Source: Bacillota bacterium (GTDB taxonomy: Bacteria; Bacillota; Sulfobacillia; JAJZYS01; JAJZLH01). From it: a DNA stretch of 8,689 nucleotides. Below, piece by piece: positions 5,127 to 8,689 of this stretch. The position numbers and the translations under genes are program-made. The notes below the pieces were generated by a model that was not told the DNA's origin, did not search any database, and worked only from the letters and a program-made list of their open reading frames with translations. Where the stretch lies: assembly GCA_021850485.1 (NCBI GenBank), contig JAJZLY010000028.1, positions 1 to 8,689 of the forward strand, written 5' to 3'. The number at the start of each line of letters is the position of its first letter. The stretch's first letter is position 1.

Positions 5127-5846
5127 ATGTCAACACCCTCAACCGTGATGATTGCCGGCGTCGGTCCAGGGCTCGGTGCTGCCCTCGCCCGCCGGTTCGC
5201 CCAGGCAGGTCACCCGACCGCCCTGGGCGCCAGGTCCAAGACCGCCCTCACGGAGATCACGAGCCAGGTCCGCCAAGCCGGTGGTCTGGCCCTTGCCGTT
5301 CCTTACGACGTGACGAACGACCAGGCAGTGGCGGCTGCCATCGGCCAGGTGCAATCGCAACTCGGTCCCATCACTACCTTCATTTATAACGCTGGCAATC
5401 AAGCCCGGGGCGGCGTCCAAGACCTTTCTCCTGACGCCTTCACCGCCGCCTGGCAAGTCGGCCCCTACGGCGCCTTCTTGCACGCCAAGCAGCTCCTGCC
5501 CAAGATGGCCGCCCAGGGCAACGGCGTCATGCTGTTCACCGGTGCCACCTCCTCGGTCCATGCGCCAGCCAAAAACCCCGCCTTTGCCTCGGCCAAGTTC
5601 GGCCTGCGCGGCCTGGCCATGTCCTTGATGCGCGAGTGGGGACCTAAGGGAGTTCACGTCGCCCATGTGTTGGTCGATGGCGTGATCCTCACCCCCCGCG
5701 TTCAGTCAGAAGTCGGCGACCAACCTGACTACCTGCGGACTGAAGACATCGCCGAGGCGTACTACCAGTTGGCGCTACAGCCACCGTCTGCCTGGACCTT
5801 CGAACTGGATCTGAGGCCGTTTACGGACGACTACTTCGAGAACTAG
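5127..5846 (+). CDS. Short-chain dehydrogenase/reductase-fold protein with Phe at the catalytic Tyr position
   Basis: A 239-residue Rossmann-fold protein of the SDR superfamily. The nucleotide-binding loop is GVGPGLG (11-17), the NAG motif is at 88-90, and the active-site Ser is in GATSS (142-143). The usual YxxxK reads FASAK, with Phe153 in place of Tyr and Lys157 kept. The following FGLRGLAMSLMREWGPKGVH and HVLVDGVI are typical of a group of unassigned bacterial SDRs that, as far as I recall, share this Phe, so it is probably a subfamily trait rather than a mutation. Without the Tyr, classical dehydrogenation is doubtful; another chemistry or a binding role is possible. The substrate is unknown. 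The ATG at 5127 follows GGAGG by 7 nt. Only a weak 4-bp hairpin lies between it and the converging gene. Confidence 0.85.
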   Translation: MSTPSTVMIAGVGPGLGAALARRFAQAGHPTALGARSKTALTEITSQVRQAGGLALAVPYDVTNDQAVAAAIGQVQSQLGPITTFIYNAGNQARGGVQDLSPDAFTAAWQVGPYGAFLHAKQLLPKMAAQGNGVMLFTGATSSVHAPAKNPAFASAKFGLRGLAMSLMREWGPKGVHVAHVLVDGVILTPRVQSEVGDQPDYLRTEDIAEAYYQLALQPPSAWTFELDLRPFTDDYFEN

Positions 5847-5879
5847 TCCGCCGCCCCGGCAGGGCTCCTCGTTGTTGCG

Positions 5880-6995
5880 CTACGGCAGGTGGATTTTCGG
5901 GAAATGCAGTTTCGGCCAGTGGATCGGCGGCAGGGTGATGCGCGGCACCACAGCCATCCAGCGCAGGGCAAGCGGGATGGCATCAAAGCGCACCACTTCG
6001 CCGCCGTTGAGCGTCTGGCCGGCCCAACTCCAACTTGATCCGGTGGTTGAGCGCACCGTCAGGGTGCCGGTCGCCTGCAAGACCGGCGTCGGCATCTGCA
6101 GTACGGCGACGCCCCCGGCCGACGCCACCGCTTGGATGTGGGCGGTCGGCGCGCTGAAGGACACTACCGAGGCTGGCGGCAGATGAAAGAGGCGAACGGT
6201 CGAGCCCGAAAACACGGCGAAATGCTTGAAAAACGCCTCATAGCGCATGTTGTCTGCCTGCACCTCTAGATACACCTGAAAGGGCGGTTGAATCGCCAGT
6301 TTGAGGCTGGTGGAGGCGAATACCAACTGGTGGTCCAGCCAATAGCGGGCGGTGGTGGTTCCGTTGGTCTGGATGGTCACGGTGTAAGGGACGCTTGCCG
6401 CAGTGAAGCGGGCTGCCCGGTGGTAAGAATAAGAGGCAGTCGAGGCGTTGGCGATGTAGCCATGGGCGTAGCCGACCAAGAATCGTGGTTGGTGGCCGTT
6501 ATACGCCAGTTCCGAAACAATCAGATAGTTGATCAATCCCGTACGTCCCGTAGACCCGGTCTGCACAGCCACCACCGTCTCTGCACTTTGGCCGTTCAGA
6601 GTGGCAGTAGTTAAGGGGTAGACCACGACCTGCACGTAGGAATTGGCCGGAAATTTCTGAGTGGTCACATAGAACAACCCGTGAAAAATAGGATTGTTGG
6701 CATCGTTGGTGCCAACGCCCAGCTTGCCCGGCGACCAAGACGTGAAGCGCAAGGCTGCTGGAGCACTGCCGCTGACCTCGTACTGTTTGGCGGAAGGCTT
6801 GTGTAAGAAGCCCGTGTCGACCAAGGTGCCGTTGGTTTTCACCGTCAGGGCGCCACCCTGTATACTGACCAGGCCCCAGCGCTGGCGCGCCTGCAGCGAA
6901 ACCAGGACCGCCACGACCACCAACACGCCGACGGCTAGTCTCTTCCAGAGTTTTCGCTTGCCCCGTTCACGACGGCTCGGCGGATCCCATCCCAT
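5880..6995 (-). CDS. Membrane-anchored extracytoplasmic beta-rich protein with Pro-His C-terminal repeat
   Basis: A 371-residue protein of unknown function. A short basic N-terminus (RRERGKRKLWKR) precedes one transmembrane helix (about 20-35, LAVGVLVVVAVLVSL) with no Cys lipobox or obvious cleavage site, so it is probably an anchored protein with the bulk outside the cell. The rest is rich in Thr, Ser, Val and Asn with many predicted beta strands (for example VQVVVYPLTTATLNGQ, VPYTVTIQTNGTTTARYW), like a secreted beta-sandwich of the lectin or carbohydrate-binding kind. This resemblance is by composition only. The C-terminus carries three Pro-x-[IL]-His-aromatic/Leu pentads. ATG 6995 follows GGGAGGAAGG by 9 nt; the longer open frame to 7139 would overlap the divergent gene's leader. 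It is divergent from the VOC gene across 142 bases. Confidence 0.75.
   Translation of the reverse strand: MGWDPPSRRERGKRKLWKRLAVGVLVVVAVLVSLQARQRWGLVSIQGGALTVKTNGTLVDTGFLHKPSAKQYEVSGSAPAALRFTSWSPGKLGVGTNDANNPIFHGLFYVTTQKFPANSYVQVVVYPLTTATLNGQSAETVVAVQTGSTGRTGLINYLIVSELAYNGHQPRFLVGYAHGYIANASTASYSYHRAARFTAASVPYTVTIQTNGTTTARYWLDHQLVFASTSLKLAIQPPFQVYLEVQADNMRYEAFFKHFAVFSGSTVRLFHLPPASVVSFSAPTAHIQAVASAGGVAVLQMPTPVLQATGTLTVRSTTGSSWSWAGQTLNGGEVVRFDAIPLALRWMAVVPRITLPPIHWPKLHFPKIHLP
5883..5930 (-). repeat. Coding repeat: three Pro-x-[IL]-His-[WFL] pentads
   Basis: The last 16 residues of the anchored protein read PPIHW, PKLHF, PKIHL and a final P (residues 356-371). The regular spacing of Pro every five and His every five residues gives a rigid, histidine-displaying tail, possibly for metal, cell-wall or self-interaction. 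The repeat is visible in the translation; the role is inference. Confidence 0.6.
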
Positions 6996-7137
6996 GGTTG
7001 ATGTCCTTCCTCCCACTGTCCGCACTTTCCTGTCTGCTCCGCATCTTGCAAGCCGCCAGCCCAGCCTGCCATGCCGTCCAGGGACCGCCGACGGTGATGG
7101 CGAAGGTGATTTCCCATCGACCGAAGGAGGCCTCGCC

Positions 7138-7515
7138 ATGGTGCTCGATCACATCGATCTGCGCGTCCGCGACCTCGATCAGGCCCGAGTTTTCTACCGG
7201 GCCTGGCTGCCCCTGCTGGGCCTGTCCGAGGGCGAAGCTGATGGCGACTGGGTAGAGTTTTCATCATCGGATCGGTTGGCCCCCTTCTTCGGCTTGAACC
7301 AAGACCGATCTCACCAGCCTGGGCACAGTCGCATCGCCTTTGGCGCCGTGTCTCGGGCGGCGGTGGATGTAGCGGCAACCGCAGCAGGCAGAGCCGGGGC
7401 GGTCGGGATGGAAGGCCCAGCCCTGTGCCCCGAGTACTCCCCCACCTACTACGCCGCCTTTTTCGCAGATCCCGATGGCAACTTGCTGGAGATCTGCCAT
7501 CGCCGAGATCGATAG
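7138..7515 (+). CDS. VOC superfamily (glyoxalase/bleomycin-resistance fold) protein
   Basis: A 125-residue single-domain protein with the paired beta-alpha-beta-beta-beta modules of the vicinal oxygen chelate fold. The start LDHIDLRVRDLDQARVFYRA is diagnostic, as is the end AAFFADPDGNLLEICH. Likely metal ligands are His5, His63 (GHSRIAFG) and Glu118 (NLLEICH). Such proteins act as dimers in isomerisation, dioxygenation or resistance; the substrate cannot be told from sequence. ATG 7138 has AAGGAGG (7124-7130) 7 nt upstream. Five bases separate its stop from the SRAP gene, indicating one transcript. The frame is open far upstream, opposite the divergent gene, but has no SD there. Confidence 0.9.
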   Translation: MVLDHIDLRVRDLDQARVFYRAWLPLLGLSEGEADGDWVEFSSSDRLAPFFGLNQDRSHQPGHSRIAFGAVSRAAVDVAATAAGRAGAVGMEGPALCPEYSPTYYAAFFADPDGNLLEICHRRDR

Positions 7516-7520
7516 CCGTC

Positions 7521-8204
7521 ATGTGCGGGCGTTATACGCTGACGGCCCCGGCTGAGGATCTCGCCCAACGTTTCTTGCTTGACCTCTCTGAGTTGCAAAC
7601 TCTCTACCAGCCCCGTTACAACATCGCGCCATCCCAGTCGGTCCTGGCCGTGACCGGCGACGGAGTCCACCTCGTGCCCCGCTGGCTGCGCTGGGGGCTG
7701 ACCCCGGCCTGGAGTCGCGACGGCGCAGCCGGGCCGATCAATGCCCGTAGCGAGACCGTCTTTGACCGCTCGATGTTTCGCCAAGCGATCCGCCAACGCC
7801 GCTGCCTGGTTCCGGCCGACGGCTTTTACGAGTGGGCTGGTAGCCCACCCCACCGCTCGCCTCGTCATTTTTCCCTGCAGTCCGGCCAGCTCTTCGGCTT
7901 GGCTGGCATCTGGGAAAGGTGGCAGAGCCCGAGCGGGGACCCACTGATCAGCGTCTGTTTGCTCACCACCACCCCTAACCCCCTGGTGGCGCCCATCCAC
8001 GACCGCATGCCGGTGATCTTGCGTCCGGAGCAAGAGAGCATCTGGCTGGACCCCGCCGTTACCGAGCATGCTGATCTGGCCAGCCTTTTCGCACCCTACC
8101 CCGCTGACCAGATGCGCATGCACGAAGTCTCGCCGGCCGTCAACGACCCCCGTCTGGACACGCCGGAGTGCATCCGGCCGCTGGCTGCTCCAGCTTCCGA
8201 TTAG
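7521..8204 (+). CDS. yedK: SRAP-domain abasic-site DNA-protein crosslink protein (YedK/HMCES family)
   Basis: A 227-residue SRAP protein, full length for the family. It protects abasic sites in single-stranded DNA by forming a covalent thiazolidine link through the N-terminal cysteine exposed after Met removal. All key residues are visible: MCGRYT with Cys2, NIAPSQ (34-39), LRWGLTPAW (56-64), NARSET with Asn74, GFYEW with Glu104, LAGIWERW, and PIHDRMPVIL with His160. The ATG at 7521 is fixed by the required Cys2. The SD is weak, so translation is probably coupled to the VOC gene 5 nt upstream. The stop lies two bases from that of the converging gene, leaving no space for a terminator. Confidence 0.95.
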   Translation: MCGRYTLTAPAEDLAQRFLLDLSELQTLYQPRYNIAPSQSVLAVTGDGVHLVPRWLRWGLTPAWSRDGAAGPINARSETVFDRSMFRQAIRQRRCLVPADGFYEWAGSPPHRSPRHFSLQSGQLFGLAGIWERWQSPSGDPLISVCLLTTTPNPLVAPIHDRMPVILRPEQESIWLDPAVTEHADLASLFAPYPADQMRMHEVSPAVNDPRLDTPECIRPLAAPASD

Positions 8205-8206
8205 GC

Positions 8207-8653
8207 TTAGGACTCGGCGTCGGTCAGGTAGTGATGGAATTCGGCCCAATCGTCCAAGGTGTTGAGTTCAACCATGGTCGTGGCCGGATGATCCGCAGGC
8301 AGGCCCAGCCGCTCGATGATCTCGGCCCGCCGCTCAGGCTTAGGTGCGAAACCCAAGATGGCGTCGTTGATCGTCGCCTTGGTGTGGTCGGAAATTGGGC
8401 CGACCTGCGATACCACCCAGGCCTCGAACTGCGGATAGGTCGGCATGTGGTCGGTCAGAAAAGTCACCACCGCCTCCCGATCCAGGCCCAAGCCCTCCAG
8501 CACAACACGGTCAAAGCCATTGCCGCAGGGATGATACCCATCTGGCAAAAGTCCCTTCGCATCGAGCAGCACCTTGGACCAAAGCCGCGGCAACTGCACC
8601 ACACCCAGCGGCCCCTTGCTGTCGACGGACGCGAGCGGAGGAATCTTCAGCAT
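8207..8653 (-). CDS. DUF5069 family protein
   Basis: A 148-residue soluble protein matching the DUF5069 pattern: a short start, then PLGVVQLPRLWSKVLLDAKG with the conserved L-P-R...K, GYHPCGNGFDRVVLEGLGLD with the GxGFD core, FLTDHM...EAWVV, a conserved Asn in TINDAILG, and a C-terminal WAEFHHYLTDAE. The function of the family is not known to me; no catalytic set is evident. ATG 8653 follows AGGGGA (8661-8666) by 7 nt. Only 36 bases upstream are visible, so the promoter is not assessed. It converges on the SRAP gene with a 2-bp gap between stop codons, so antisense read-through between them is likely. Confidence 0.85.
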   Translation of the reverse strand: MLKIPPLASVDSKGPLGVVQLPRLWSKVLLDAKGLLPDGYHPCGNGFDRVVLEGLGLDREAVVTFLTDHMPTYPQFEAWVVSQVGPISDHTKATINDAILGFAPKPERRAEIIERLGLPADHPATTMVELNTLDDWAEFHHYLTDAES

Positions 8654-8689
8654 GCGGTCATCCCCTATCTTGTAGATCAGATCAAATTT

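Noticed and set aside
1-8689. CRISPR array or insertion sequence
   Set aside because: No spaced repeat series, transposase motif or terminal inverted repeat pair was seen on either strand.

Overview
The window looks like a junction between an integrated mobile element and ordinary chromosome in a fairly GC-rich (by eye about 60 %) Gram-positive-type bacterium. Strong AGGAGG-like ribosome binding sites, frequent GTG starts and a likely CTG start fit a GC-rich Firmicute, perhaps Sulfobacillus-like. That taxon is an inference from style, not from a marker gene.

Bases 1-2717 are read as the right end of an integrative element or prophage. Five small genes of unrecognised function all run on the minus strand, away from the junction: 2170-2454, 1763-2107, 949-1704 (helix-turn-helix protein), 414-884, and a partial gene running off the left edge from 417. 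The first four genes are separated by long GC-rich hairpins (2133-2165, 1728-1757, 906-935). Each hairpin starts a few bases after a stop codon, and its base lies 21-25 nt before the next start codon. The last two genes overlap by ATGA. At 2690-2717 there is a perfect T-arm, acceptor 3' strand and CCA end of a tmRNA-type gene, but no 5' part upstream. This is the expected footprint of integration into the 3' end of ssrA, with the intact gene beyond the left edge.

Bases 2718-8689 look like chromosome. In order they hold: a roughly 300-base gap with an 8-bp inverted repeat; a 59-residue lysine-rich, histone-H1-like protein (3018-3197, +); a PatB/MalY-type PLP-dependent C-S beta-lyase (3227-4432, -) whose best start is CTG; a 78-residue three-helix membrane protein upstream of it (4539-4775, -); a divergent SDR oxidoreductase (5127-5846, +) with Phe in place of the catalytic Tyr; a membrane-anchored secreted beta-rich protein ending in a Pro-His pentapeptide repeat (5880-6995, -); a VOC/glyoxalase-fold protein and an SRAP/YedK DNA-protein crosslink protein in a tight pair (7138-8204, +); and a DUF5069 protein (8207-8653, -).

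The chromosomal genes do not form one pathway. Likely co-transcribed pairs are the membrane protein with the C-S lyase, and VOC with SRAP. The most unusual part is the element segment, with its regular hairpin-SD-start architecture and unknown genes.
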